Assembly: GCA_023213315.1 (NCBI GenBank)
Contig: JAKCPI010010832.1
Span: 1 to 64,000, forward strand
Source of the DNA: Euborellia annulipes
Taxonomy: Eukaryota > Arthropoda > Insecta > Dermaptera > Anisolabididae
DNA: 64,000 bases
Direction: 5' to 3'
Shown here: positions 1 to 11,208 of the stretch, piece by piece
How the letters are laid out: each line of letters begins with the position of its first letter
Numbering within the stretch: position 1 is the stretch's first letter
Position numbers and translations under genes: made by a program
Notes under the pieces: model-generated
What the model saw: the letters and a program-made list of their open reading frames with translations, nothing else
What the model was told of the DNA's origin: nothing
Databases searched by the model: none

Positions 1-105
1 AGAGGCCTGTAGTGCTCTGTCTTCACGAACGAAACCACTTCTAGTAAATAAACGTGGAACCCGGTAGGAATATCAAATAATAATAATCTCTTTTTGGTTT
101 AAAAC
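1..105 (+). repeat. Dispersed repeat fragment (same family as 29750-29830)
   Basis: The stretch around the words GTAAATAAACGTGGAACCCG and AGGAATATCAAATAATAATA matches the end of the GC-richer repeat at 29440-29830 and, more weakly, 61720-61800. It is therefore a dispersed element cut by the window edge. No coding potential or terminal structure is visible, and its class is unknown. Confidence 0.5.
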
Positions 106-805
106 TTAAAAAATCTCTAGATATTCTAAAAATTAAGTATCCAATCCACTCACCCCTCTTGGTCTTTTCCAAGCGTGTAATCATTTATAAAAAAGCTCCA
201 ATCTTTTTTTTTTTTTTATTTCGCTAAATTCTATTATACACTCAAAAGATATATTAGAGTAGACTCATTTTCTTAACAACCTTCATTCTCCTTCTTTGAC
301 GCTAATTTGATGTTTCCTTCATCTCTTTAGAATCTCTCCTCTGGCTTGAAATCGGGCTCCTCTCTAATTTGAAATTCATTTAATTTAGTCAGGAACGGAT
401 GATGGGTTTAGGTTTAGGATTAGGTATAGGTTTAGAGCTTCGTATTCCACCTGGGCGTGAAAACGATATCCCTTTGAACCGATATCCAAATTTTAAAGAA
501 GCTCTTCGATTTTTTTTTTTTTTTTTTTACAACTAAAATAAACAAAATGGTCGTGGTGAGCTTGGTTTTATTTTCTTAAATAAAATTTCCCATCAAACGG
601 AAATCCAATTTAAAAATATATTGATGTAATGTCAATAGAATTAGAAATCGAACATCCAAAATTGACAATCCATTTTTTAGCCAAACGACTTCTTTTATAT
701 AAATAATAAACACTATTTTTTTTTAAAGAATCGGCCTTTTTTGAAGAAAAACCTTTAGAGTCATTCGGTTTTTATTCAAATAACCCTTCAAATTCACCGA
801 TCAAT
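106..805. other. AT-rich tract, no gene seen
   Basis: Nothing identifiable apart from poly-T runs. A (TTTAGG)-like run at 408-433 is too short and irregular to be telomeric. Confidence 0.5.
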
Positions 806-1468
806 TTTTACTTTCTCTTACCTCTATATATGTTAATATATATAGAGAGAAAGTATTGGTTTCATGTCAAAAATTCGATGTCGAGATTTTGATGGATATA
901 CACGTTTTGAGGTCCCCTGAATCTAAAAAAGTGGTTTCGCGACATGGTCGTCTGTCTGTCTGTCTGTGTGTCTGTGAACAAAATATCTCAAGAACAAAAA
1001 GAGCTAGGAGGTTGAAATTTTATATTTAAGTTAGGCACCCCCATGGGACGTGACACGAATCTTTTGAACAAAATCGGCCAAAAAGTACTAGTACAATACT
1101 GATGCACCTTTTCAGTTTTTTTCGATTTTCTCAAAATTGGCTCTAACGATTTTTTTAAATTCAAAAATCAATTATTTTTTTTAGATTCTCTATAAAATGT
1201 ATATTCTCATTTTGTGATTGAAATCTTCTGAAGACCAATTTACTCTTGTACTCCATAGAAAAGATAGAAGAAAGGGTTGCCTTGGTAACAAAATATAAAT
1301 ATTTTCCCATTCTTATAAATTTTACATCTTGAATTCGAATCGTACCCTATGGTCGGAAACTAAATACATGTCGACACAAAAAATCTGGTGTGACAAGCAC
1401 AGAACACAACTTTCGATTACCGAAGGTAAGAGAAAGTTGTGTGCTGTGCGCCAGTCACACCAGATTTT
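806..1468 (+). mobile_element. HINE (non-autonomous Helentron-like element), complete copy
   Basis: This is the best full copy of the dominant repeat family. The 5' end is a T-run plus ACTTTCTCTTACC (810-822), which folds back on TATAGAGAGAAAGT. A GTCY microsatellite (GTCTGTCTGTCTGTCTG) lies at 947-976. The 3' end is a long hairpin at 1383-1468 ending CACACCAGATTTTT. GGTAAGAGAAAGT at 1425-1437, inside the 3' hairpin, is the exact reverse complement of the 5' terminal 13-mer. This arrangement resembles the asymmetric terminal inverted repeats of Helentrons and DINE-1/INE-1-type elements. There is no transposase ORF. Both ends lie in T-runs, as expected for insertion between T residues. The family-class assignment is inferred from structure. 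Confidence 0.75.
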
Positions 1469-1679
1469 TTTTTTTATTTGGATTTTATATTAGAACTTTT
1501 AAGATCGAATCATCTGAAATTGTTCTTTTTCAAATAATAAATATAAATAAACGCCATTAGGTCATAATCCACAGAAACACTAATATTTAGATAGAATCTA
1601 TTTTAAACCTTAACGGTGGAGTATATTAATAGATAATAATTATCATCTATATACCTGGCCTTGTTACTACACAAAGATC

Positions 1680-1814
1680 ATGCAGCCTATGGTTGTAGAT
1701 AAATATCAACAAGATTATTATTATCAAGCCGGTTACATGCATGGACCTCGATTGAGAAGACCCGAGCAACAAGCTTGTAGAGGACGTTATCCAAATAACA
1801 TTCCAAAACGATAA
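1680..1814 (+). CDS. Possible short ORF or terminal exon, Tyr/Arg-rich, 44 codons
   Basis: An ATG at 1680 opens a 44-codon frame ending TAA at 1812-1814. The product is rich in Tyr, Gln, Arg and Pro, with a YYYQAGYMHGPRLRRP segment near the middle. Base composition is visibly GC-richer than the flanks and the codons look protein-like. The frame also stays open upstream of the ATG, and an AG at 1673-1674 could be a splice acceptor, so this may be the last exon of a plus-strand gene lying to the left. AATAA-like words follow the stop. No family is recognised, and open frames of this length also arise by chance in this DNA. Confidence 0.3.
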   Translation: MQPMVVDKYQQDYYYQAGYMHGPRLRRPEQQACRGRYPNNIPKR

Positions 1815-2695
1815 ATACATTTAAATAAGAATAACAAGGTTCCTAAAAGAATACGACATCTTTTCTTTCTCTTCAAATACGGATACTTTTTATTTTTCCA
1901 AGAAAATAAGACAACAAATCGCTCTATTCATTGGGTATTTTGTTTCCCCTATTGACCTCGTTCCGAGTTGTTTCTTTAAAGCTTTCGACGCCTCCGAAAC
2001 CAAGTTAGACGACCAATCAGATAAATTGAGAGAAAAGTCAAAAATGAACAGCTTTTAGGAAATTATTTACTATTGATAAAATATTACTCTATTTCTTATA
2101 CTCTTAAATGTATTATTACTCTTAAAAAAAGAGTAATTTATTTGAGAAAATAATTTTTCTTTCTAATTTTGATAATTAATAACTTTGTCTAGCTAAATAA
2201 TTTTTTCTTAAATACAGAATTTATTTTCCAAGTTTTAAAAGATTAGTTAAACGGGGTTACTAGGAACAAAATATCTCTTTACTTTTATAATAATAACAAA
2301 TAATATTGATCTTTTAATCTCTACTAATCAGATTAACAAAAAATTAACAAAAACACTCATTCTAGATGATAAATGTTTAAAACGTTTCTCCTTCAATGGG
2401 GCTATAAAAACTGATATAATTTACGTTATTTAAAAAGAAATGTTAATCTTCTAATAATTTTTCACCAATAAATTCACAAGTCTTTAATTTAAAAGTACCG
2501 TGAGGGACAATATCAAGTCCCGCCCAGAGGTCTACCTGGCAAGTAGGCAACGATTTTGTGTTTTGAGTTGCCTTAAAATGGTCATTTCCCTGCAATTCTA
2601 TAAACTCTATTAAAATTAGAAACCATAATTTAATTTGGAACACCTTTAAATTTAATGTGAAAAAAAAATTGAAATTAATATAAAAGAAAATATTT
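1815..2695. other. AT-rich tract with a MITE-end fragment
   Basis: GTGAGGGACAATATCAAGTC at 2500-2519 matches the terminal repeat of the MITE at 21598-21807 with one difference, so it is probably a truncated relative. Nothing else is identifiable. Confidence 0.4.
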
Positions 2696-2696
2696 T

Positions 2697-2790
2697 TTTT
2701 TTAACACGCACTTTTTTCCCATTCCCATTCACACACACACATACACACAGTCTTTTCGGCAACTTAGGCCATATAATACTTTTACGATAC
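2697..2790 (-). repeat. SINE 3' tail fragment
   Basis: A poly-T run is followed by CA-rich sequence, then AGTCTTTTCGGCAACTTAGG and GCCATATAA. This is the 3' half of the tRNA-derived SINE seen complete at 31434 and 54642. The tRNA-like head is missing because a ribozyme-bearing repeat abuts it at about 2790. Confidence 0.7.
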
Positions 2791-2810
2791 TCATGTCAGT
2801 ATTGTAGTCG

Positions 2811-2858
2811 TAAGAACTGATAATGCCATTATGTAATTAAAGTCGAAACGTCTTCTTA
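2811..2858 (+). ncRNA. Degenerate hammerhead ribozyme-like motif
   Basis: CTGATAA, a stem II region and GAAACGTC follow the hammerhead order, and the whole is alignable to the better copy at 49015. The core has A where CUGANGA needs G, so it is probably inactive. It is read as Penelope-like retroelement debris. Confidence 0.4.
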
Positions 2859-2869
2859 GATTGAGATTT

Positions 2870-3035
2870 TCATTTGGCACACAGGGATATACACGCCCTC
2901 ATGCCAGAGACTCACACAGTAGATCGAAAGTGACCAGAAGAAAAATGTGTGTCCCAGGTGAGGACGTGTGGATGGATCCCTGTGTGTTCCTGGTGCGGTT
3001 CACTATGCAGACTAGCTGCGGGCGTGTGGATCCCT
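2870..3035 (+). other. GC-rich island of unknown nature
   Basis: A sharp compositional outlier against its flanks. The plus strand is open for 69 codons from 2861 to 3070, but the translation shows no recognisable family and GTGTGGAT is repeated at least twice, which favours repeat sequence over a gene. Confidence 0.3.
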
Positions 3036-3070
3036 CGATCATTTTTAATAATTTTTACTCGGGGATTTAA

Positions 3071-4663
3071 AAATATTTAAAAAAAGAGCATAATCGTAAA
3101 AATAATAATAAAATCCTATATGAATTTAAAAAATTATTACGTGTAAAATTCGCTTTGACAGAACTTTTTCCCAAATGGTTATTTTTCGTGATAACTACTA
3201 GTAGCTACTCTCCGAAAATCAAAATTACCGAGAGACGATTCTTTCCCATAAAATATTAATAAATATTTGTTCGTAACGCCTTTTTTTTTGCTCAGTTAGC
3301 AATCGATATTCTGGGTTGATGGCCTACAAATATCCGTTTCCTGTCGGGAATACAAATGAAAATAGCCGAATCCTTGGACAGCTAATACGTGCAAAATTTA
3401 TATTTATTAACTTTGCAGTTGGAATCCAAAAATGCAATACGATTTTTGAAATTAGAGCCAGTCAGCCATGTCAAAGGTTTTATTAAAATCAAATCTCTTG
3501 TCATTTTAATAATGTGTGAAACGGAATTAATTTCCCTCCCGTTTCTACCTTTCTTCTGTGCATTATAAGTGAATATTAACCCAAGCTGGCTCGCTTCACT
3601 CCGCCTATTTTATGAGCTATTAGTTACCAGATTTTTTATTATTCTTATTACTTTTTTGTGTGACATGGTCATATAAATATGAAATAAACAATAATCAATA
3701 GGAATACATTAAAGAGAAAAAAAATTCACTCGCTAAAACACAGATGGGATTCAAAATTATTTTTATTTTTTATTATGATCATGTCTAGAATGTTTTGAAT
3801 ATATTCAATATGGATATAACTATAAATCTTGACCAGTGATGCCTTAGAGAGAACTTAATCAAACAACAATGCTGAATCTGCAAGATATCAAAGAAAAATA
3901 GTTGTCAGATGACGAAAAAAAATGAATTCTATTATTTTTTAAATCAATGAAATAGGGTAAAATCAGATTCGTTGAAAAATTAACGATTTTGAAATTAAAC
4001 CCCTTTAGCAAATTAAAAGCCCCCTCCTTCTCCCACCACCATTATCGAAGAACCCCAGCCATGCTCCCCCTGCATTTTGGAATGGAAATACTCTGAGTCC
4101 ATTGTTACAATAAAAGCCTTCGCGCCTAGCCGGGGAGCTTCGCCTGGACCCCCTCCAGCTGGCTCGAACCCGCCTCGCCTTTTCTTAATTATGAAAAAAA
4201 ATTATCATTACTATTCCAATCCAGTGCCTGCTTGAAGATTGTTTACATTCATAGAATACACAAATGCAATGAATACCTAAATATTTCTCTATACATTTCC
4301 TAGGGAAGAAATCGTAACTTTAAGAAATAATAACTAAAAAAGTCATAGGAATTTCGGGATGAAACTAATTTTCCTGTAATCCCTAGAAGGTCCTCTTTAT
4401 GCATATAAAATTTCATTTCAAAATTCCAACGGGAAGCTGCCTAAATAGAGCGTGACAGACGGACGGACGGACATTATCGAATTATATATAGATATTAAAT
4501 TTGTTGAAAAATTAGTTCAATAGGCTATCTAAATATTTCCAATACGGTTTTTTTTTAATGTTTTTTTTTCTTTCTTTTTTTAAATCCAGAATTGAAAATA
4601 AGAGAAAGTAAAAAAATAAAGGCAAACGAGCATATAAATGCTTTAAATGTAATTTGTTAATTA
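3071..4663. other. AT-rich tract with two small repeat fragments
   Basis: 4095-4165 is a GC-rich block with GGGGAGCTTCGCCTGGACCC, related in inverse orientation to the block at 31850-31975. 4340-4490 carries GAGCGTGACAGACGGACGGA followed by a TATA-rich end, shared with 16190-16270, and looks like the 3' end of a dispersed element with a GTCY-type tract. No gene is seen. Confidence 0.45.
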
Positions 4664-5791
4664 CACTGTTCAACAAAAAGAAAATTCCTTCAGATTCTTA
4701 AGTAAAATGACCTCCTGAATCCAAATATGACCTTCGTTTTCCCCCAGCACGTACCGTTTTCGGGGGTAGCCCCCTACTTATTTTCACCCCTTTTCGTTAA
4801 TTATAGGGCCACGAAAAAAATTTGGAGTGATGAAAAGGAATATTTTAGCCTTTACATTTCTTCAGAAGGTCTAGAGAAGTAAAAAGTTAAAAAACATTAA
4901 CATTTGGACTCAAGGGGGGATGTGGGGGAGGATTTTGTCCCTTAAAATGCAAAAAAATCATTAAAAATGATCGATTTTTTCTGATTTTTCACAATTTTTT
5001 CACTGATTTTCTACATATTCCAGCTGACAGACCAACCTCACCCTTCCTTAAACATCCCTCAACTAAAAAAAAAATATATAGGACAAAGCGGGTGGGGTGT
5101 GAGCGATTCCGAAGCCCTTGCAAGAAGAATTTTTTTTCAATTATTGACAAAAAATAATTTCTACCCCTTTAGATGAAATATGGAAATATTGATTGAAGGA
5201 CATAGAAGAATCCGTATATTTAAGTTTAAATTTGTAAAGATCAGCCCAAAAAAATGAAAGTTAGCCGCATATTTGCCAATTTGACCAACAGCTGTGAATC
5301 TTCCATCTTCTTGCAAGGGCTTCGGAATCGCCCACACCCCACCCGCTTTGTCCTATATTATTTTTTTTAGTTGAGGGATGTTTAAGGAAGGGTGAGGTGG
5401 GTCTGTCAGCTGGAATATATAGAAAATCAGTGAAAAAATTGGGAAAAATCAGAAAAAATCGATCATTTTTAATGATTTTTTTGCATTTTAAAGGACAAAA
5501 TCCTCCCCCACATGCCCCCTTGAGTCCAAATGTTAATGTTTTTTAACTTTTCACTTCTCTAGACCTTCTGAAGAAATGTAAAGGCTAAAATATTCCTTTT
5601 CATCACTCCAAATTTTTTTCGTGGCCCTATAATTAACGAAAAGGGGTGGAAATAAGTAGGGGGCTACCCCCGAAAACGGTACGTGCTGGGGGAAAACGAA
5701 GGTCATATTTGGATTCAGGAGGTCATTTTACTTAAGAATCTGAAGGAATTTTCTCGGGGCCAGAAAAAAAGTTTCATTTTGTAGCACAGTG
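4664..5791. mobile_element. Foldback element, about 1.13 kb
   Basis: Left arm 4664-5128 and right arm 5307-5791 are inverted copies over most of their length, separated by a ~180 bp non-palindromic centre. The centre boundaries are GCCCTTGCAAGAAG and its complement. Termini read CACTGT/ACAGTG. The left arm has a short deletion near its end relative to the right. No ORF of note. No clean target duplication could be recognised, so the superfamily is unknown. Confidence 0.8.
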
Positions 5792-6395
5792 TTTGTTATT
5801 GGCATAAAAGCCTTTAGAGATAAACCATTTGATTAATTAAAAAAAAAAAAAGAGTTATTTAGTAAATTATTATTAGAGTTTGATACGAGATTTTGTTAAT
5901 AAATATCTCTTAGTAAATTTAAATTTCGATCAACTTCTTAAGAACGTCGAAGAAATCTGACATCTTCATAAATTGCTTTGTTAAATCCGCCACTGGGGCT
6001 CTACCTTCTGGTGAATGATAATAATGTTTAACATATTCCAACTATTTTTCAGTTTGACATTATCTATGAGAAATTATTATAAATTTGAAATACAACATAT
6101 CGGAATTTTAATAAGATTGATGAGCCGGCATAAATCTGATCGACGATCGGGAGACATGATGCATGCGCAGGGAACACTCACCCCCTCACCCCTTCCCTGT
6201 CACGATTATTATCCCAAAAGGATAATCTTATAAAATGATACCCTTCGGCTTGGATGGAAATTTCGTCAGCAATCCAAGATGAGTTTTCTTTTCCTTCGCC
6301 GAAAAAATTTTAAATATAAACAAGTAGGGCGGAGCCTGGAACCTCCTCCGTGAATTTATAATTCATTTCTGATATTCGAAAGGCAGACTTAAATT
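5792..6395. other. Tract without a recognised gene
   Basis: Contains poly-A and a slightly GC-richer stretch at 6120-6220. A 72-codon open frame at 6015-6233 has no recognisable features. Confidence 0.4.
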
Positions 6396-6752
6396 TTGAA
6401 AATTGATTCTTTATTGAGTTATATTTGTTTTGGCGCTAAACAGAAATACTTTATTAATGACAATTTGAATCTTGAACTATGTAAATCAATATTATCCTTA
6501 ATTCGCCACTTCCTCTCTGCCTTCTCTACATCACAATTTTCAGGCCTTAACCTTAACGAAATTATGGAATCTCCACTGATTGTTCGATTGTTTCAATTTG
6601 CAAATGTTATCTATGTGTATAGATCTATATTTAAAGTTTATGACGACGGAGTCGTAGAAATTTACGATTATAAAATAATACAAGTCAGCACCTTCTGCAC
6701 TGCATCGGTGGACCGACTCTACAATAAGACAAGAATGGCACCAGAGCTATGA
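6396..6752 (+). CDS. Unrecognised 118-codon open frame
   Basis: A frame open from just after TAA at 6390 to TGA at 6750-6752, with no ATG near its start (TTG at 6396; an in-frame ATG lies at 6564). The translation has mixed hydrophobic and charged composition rather than the Lys/Asn/Phe-rich look of random AT-rich frames, e.g. VYDDGVVEIYDYK and a Thr/Cys-rich tail. A good splice-acceptor-like TTTTCAG precedes 6543, so an exon from there to the stop is an alternative. No family is recognised. It ends about 120 bp before the foldback at 6874. Confidence 0.28.
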   Translation: MKIDSLLSYICFGAKQKYFINDNLNLELCKSILSLIRHFLSAFSTSQFSGLNLNEIMESPLIVRLFQFANVIYVYRSIFKVYDDGVVEIYDYKIIQVSTFCTASVDRLYNKTRMAPEL

Positions 6753-6852
6753 GTTCTGACCCCGACGAGGCCTGAATAAATAAATAAATAGACCTATTTC
6801 ACTAGCGAATTTCCATTTAAAAAAAATATTATCTATTATTTTGCCTAATTTT

Positions 6853-8830
6853 TTTACTTTCTCTTACCCTATATGGGTGATTCTTTTACAAACCGAACAC
6901 TTTCTGACCGACATGTTTTTGATTTGGATGAAATTTTTTTTACGGGTTCTATAACGAAAAAAGATAGCCATCCGCGAGGATTTTCTTTTTTCTTTAATAT
7001 TTTGGGAAATATCGAGGGTCGAAAATGTGAAAATTTGATGATTTTCGGCTTAGACGCTCACTTTTAAAAATTCATAACTCGGCTTCTATTTGAGCTAGAA
7101 AAAAACTTTTTTTACCATTTTAAAGCTAAAAGAGTGAACTTTAAGAAAAAAATTGTTCCACCAAAATTTATTAAAGATTTCACATTGTTATCAGCAATTG
7201 AAATCTTTAAATCGATTTTTAACAATGGGGCCCCAACTGTATTGCATTTTTATTATAACCATCGCATTCTACGTCGAATTTTATACCGATAACGGTTTTT
7301 TAATCGATGGAGAATCAATTAGTACTATTGAAAAAAAATCCCGCCAAGTGCTCTCATGCGGTAAAATGACGTCATATCAAAAATAAGAAAAAAAAGTCCG
7401 GGGGTATTGAACCACTCTTTCCAAAACTATATTTAGATTTAATGTAGCTTTTATGGTCAAGTAGCTATCCGTTGCACAAGTAGGGCTATTTTTCGATATT
7501 TTTTTGCCTAAAAAATGATGTTTTTCGAGAAAAAAAGTAATTTTTGGAGTTAATTACTCGGGAGTTTTTTACTTATTCTATTAGAGGTTTTCTTTCTGCA
7601 CCAAATGACATCCCATTTAGTCTGATCTGATTAGCCGTTCGGAATCTACAGGGGTTTAAACTTTCAAATTAGAATTTACCGCAGCGCGGTAAAATAAAAT
7701 GATAGGAAAAAAATAAATGGTGAAATCTTTAGCTGAAAACTCATTCTTTCTAACCGTATATTTCCCATAATTATACCTCTTAAGACAGAGGAGTTATTCA
7801 AGCCGATAAACTTTTTCGTTCATGCTCTAGGGCAAGAAAAAAAATCTTTGCACGAAAAAGTTTATCGGCTTGCATAACTCCTCTGTCTTAAGAGGTATAA
7901 TTATGGGAAATATACGGTTAGAAAGAATGAGTTTTCGGCTAAAGATTTCACCATTTATTTTTTTCCTATCATTTTATTTTACCGCGCTGCGGTAAATTCT
8001 AATTTGAAAGTTTAAACCCCTGTAGATTCCGAACAGCTAATCAGATCAGACTAAATGGGATGTCATTTGGTGCAGAAAGAAAACCTCTAATAGAATAAGT
8101 AAAAAACTCCCGAGTAATTAACTCCAAAATTAGTTTTTTTCTCGAAAAACATCATTTTTTAGGCAAAAAAATATCGAAAAATAGCCCTACTTGTGCAACG
8201 GATAGCTACTTGACCATAAAAGCTACATTAAATCTAAATATAGTTTTAGAAAGAGTGGTTCAATACCCCGGGGTGTTTTTTCTTTTTTTTGATATGAAGT
8301 CATTTTACCGCATGAGAGCACTTGGCGGGATTTTTTTTCAATAGTACTAATTGATTCTCCATCGATTAAAAAACCGTTATCGGTATAAAATTCGACGTAG
8401 AATGCGGTGGTTATAATAAAAATGCAATACAGTTGGGGCCCCATTGTTAAAAATCGATTTAAAGATTTCAATTGTTGATAACAATGTGAAATCTTTAATA
8501 AATTTTGGTGGAACAATTTTTTTCTTAAAGTTCACTCTTTTAGCTTTAAAATGGTAAAAAAAGTTTTTTTCTAGCTCAAATAGAAGCAGAGTTATGAATT
8601 TTTAAAAGTGAGCGTCTAAGCAGAAAATCATCAAATTTTCACATTTTCGACCCTCGATATTTCCCAAAATATTAAAGAAAAAGAAAATCGTCGCGGATGG
8701 CTATCTTTTTTTTCGTTATAGAACCCGTAAAAAAAATTTCATCCAAATCAAAAACATGTCGGTCAGAAAGTGTTCGGTTTGTAAAAGAATCACCCATATA
8801 TGAAATATATAGAGAGAGAAAGTATTGTTT
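6853..8830 (+). mobile_element. HINE 5'-terminal hairpin interrupted by a foldback insertion
   Basis: TTTTTACTTTCTCTTACCC at 6850-6869 and TATAGAGAGAGAAAGTATTG at 8808-8826 are the two arms of the HINE 5' terminal hairpin. The 1.9 kb foldback 6874-8796 separates them exactly at the loop. The remainder of the HINE is absent after 8830. Confidence 0.65.
6874..8796. mobile_element. Large near-perfect foldback (palindromic) element, 1.92 kb
   Basis: Arms 6874-7819 and 7852-8796 (about 945 bp each) are almost identical inverted copies around a 32-bp spacer. Termini are TGGGTGATTCTTTTAC and its complement. TATA flanks both sides (6870-6873 and 8797-8800), so the target is TA or TATA. Each arm contains the same open frame (7153-7386 plus; mirrored 8223-8516 minus) with a Thr/Ile difference, but the product matches nothing I know and may be fortuitous. 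Any transcript across it would form a very long hairpin. Confidence 0.85.
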
Positions 8831-10371
8831 TTTTTTAGTATTATTATTTTCTGAGTAATATAATCATTAATTATACTTAAATACAGTTGGCATCTTTATA
8901 AAATACACTGTTATAAAAATTATTTTATATCCCCCATTGTTTAAATGTCTACGCCATATGATAGGAAAAATTTTCAAAATTATATTATTAAAAAAATCAA
9001 TAAAATAAATTTTACACAAAAAAAAAAAAATTAATAATCAATTTTAAATATAAAAGCGGTAAAAATGAAGATTGACATGATTTCATTCAATTTTAACACA
9101 AAAAGTTAACTTTGCGTTTGTGTAGGTAGCAATAGAAATTTTTTTTTTGCATCCTTTTGGGATGGTTTGTTCTCCCTCCCCCTCCTCAAAGCTAGAACTT
9201 TGCCCTTTACCTTTTCTCCCTTCCCTCAGCCAACCGTAAAACCCCTCGATTCAATTCCATCGACCCATTTGTTCCATTTATTATATTATAACCAAAATAT
9301 ATATACTCCCTCTAAATATATATTTCATTTAAATATTTCATAAATATATGTTTTATTAATTTTGATCAATTTTCAAAAGCGTTTATAAAATAAATTTATT
9401 TGTAATAATGATATATTGTATTATATATAACTAGAGAAATTTATTAAGCTTCTAAAAATGCATACTCAATTCAATTTCATATAAAATTTAAATTATCTCT
9501 AAAGAGAAGTCAATAAAGTAATTTTTTTTTTTAATATAGCCTGCGCGATGCGACTCGGCATATGTAAAGTTAAAAATATATATAAAATAAATTATAATTT
9601 CAGAATGAAAATAATATCTACCCCCCGCCCCCCCCCCCCCGGTGGATTGGCGACATTTTTTTGAGAAATCTATATTATTCTGTACCTAACTATACCTGCA
9701 CCTAAAGATAACTTTATTTATTAATATTGTAAATAATTTAATGATAAATGAGATATTAAAAAAGTATGTATCGTAAACGACAAAATCCTCTAAGCATGTA
9801 TTGCTGCTTTTAGTTTTTTTGCAAAATTGTTGAATTATCGCTTACACTAATTCACTAAGAAAGGGGCGATTTAGAATAAATTAAGAGACATATAGCCTTC
9901 CCACTCTTTATTATAGACAAAAAAGGAGAAGAGACCTTGTGTTTGAATAGTAAGACCATATTTAACTGAAAATAATTATAGAAAAAATAATTCGAATATA
10001 GATCTAAGGCATGTAGCAGATTATGCCATTTAGGATTAATTATTGTTTTTTTCTAATAAATAAATACGAGTATAATAACAACAATAAGAATAATAAATAA
10101 CTCTCAATATATTGACGTGGTGAGCTCGAATAAATAAAATAAAATGTGGAGTTTTTTAATGGAAGAGTAAATAAAGTCCTTAAGATCAGACAATGCCAAA
10201 TATTTTATTAATAGATTTAAATATAGGGTAAGAGAAAATAAAAATTGACAGAAAATATCTACTAAAAAAAATTAAATTTTTTTTTTTTTGAAATATTTAA
10301 TCAATATTTTATAAAAAAATTTTTACCAATATAAATAAACATCTTTTGAAAAATTCTATAATTTATTTATT
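8831..10371. other. AT-rich tract upstream of the candidate plus-strand gene
   Basis: Contains homopolymers including a poly-C run at about 9620-9640 and a CT-rich patch at 9165-9240. No exon, RNA gene or element end could be supported. Confidence 0.45.
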
Positions 10372-10401
10372 ATGGCTCCGGCATTAACACCAATTGACAA
10401 G
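10372..10401 (+). CDS. Candidate small gene, exon 1 (start codon, 10 codons)
   Basis: ATG GCT CCG... encodes MAPALTPIDK and ends at AAG followed by GTATAA (10402), a weak but usable donor in phase 0. The next exon at 10797 begins in phase 0. The start is chosen because it is the only ATG in frame and sits in an AT-rich leader. The gene as modelled is 66 codons over three exons with the last at 21482-21576. The product is unrecognised, small, Pro/Lys-rich and acidic at its C terminus, without signal peptide or membrane segment. The support is phase agreement, splice sites and protein-like composition, not homology. Confidence 0.42.
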
Positions 10402-10796
10402 GTATAATTATTTATCTTTCTTTGTTTTTAGTTTTAAATCTTTATATCTCTTAAAAAAAAAAAAATTCTGCGAGTGTTTTTTTAGAGAAAGAAAATATCT
10501 GACGGAATTTAATTATTTTATGTTGTCAAATGGTCCTGGTCTCGGGTGAGTGAATGCACTTGGAGACAAAGCCAGCGCTTCAGACAAAGGCCCCATTAAA
10601 CAAGTACCTGATTTTTTACACTCTCAATAATCCATTAACATCGAATTGAAATAGCTAATAAAAACACACAAATGTAATTTTTTAAAGTGAATAAAGAAAT
10701 TATTGAGGGAGAAATTTGAATAATAAACAATGGAAACCATTTTAGTATCTAGAGCACACACCTAGCCAAACACTTGCCGGAGTTAATTCATTTCAG

Positions 10797-10872
10797 ATTA
10801 AATCAAGAGGTAACAGCGATTTACAAACGAAAATTCCAGATTTAACGACTAAATTTATTGGACCACCATCAG
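10797..10872 (+). CDS. Candidate small gene, exon 2
   Basis: It follows TTAATTCATTTCAG (acceptor) and ends at CCATCAG followed by GTCAGT (donor). It is open in phase 0 throughout, encoding IKSRGNSDLQTKIPDLTTKF and then IGPPS plus the first base of a Gly codon. The donor lies inside the left copy of the 8-bp target duplication of the hAT at 10875, so the last bases of the donor consensus come from the transposon. Phase 1 at the 3' end matches the exon at 21482. Function unknown. Confidence 0.45.
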
Positions 10873-10874
10873 GT

Positions 10875-11208
10875 CAGTAGCGTAGCCAGGATTTCTGCTT
10901 GGGGGGGCCCAAAATTTTTATTAACCCCCCCCTCCCCTTCTCCAAGAAACTAATAATAAATAATAATTATAAATAAAAAACAAATAAAAAAAAAATTTTT
11001 TTCTTGAAATAAAAAATAATTTTAATACAAAAATCGTAAATATTAGAGATTTTTTCAATTATTTATAAGTTTTTTGTTAGTTTTTAGAATTTATGAGAGT
11101 TAATAAAATTATTATTTAAAAAAAAAAATCATTAGGGAAAACATTAGGTATTTTTTTGTTTTGGAGAAGGCTTTGGGGGGCCCGGCCCCCCCCCTGAATA
11201 CGCCACTG
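10875..11208. mobile_element. hAT non-autonomous element with target duplication
   Basis: Ends CAGTAGCGTAGCCAGG and CCTGAATACGCCACTG are imperfect terminal inverted repeats. It is flanked by an exact 8-bp duplication CATCAGGT at 10867-10874 and 11209-11216, the hallmark of hAT insertion. The G-run/C-run subterminal blocks (GGGGGGGCCC near both ends) resemble those of the other hATs here. No transposase. It sits on the splice donor of candidate exon 2. Confidence 0.88.

Noticed and set aside
408..433. TTTAGG/ATTAGG-like run resembling telomeric repeat
   Set aside because: Only four or five imperfect units, no extension and no chromosome-end context.
7153..8516. Mirrored 77/97-codon frames as a transposase
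   Set aside because: Too short, no catalytic motif, and the arms evolve as an inverted repeat, so shared openness is expected.
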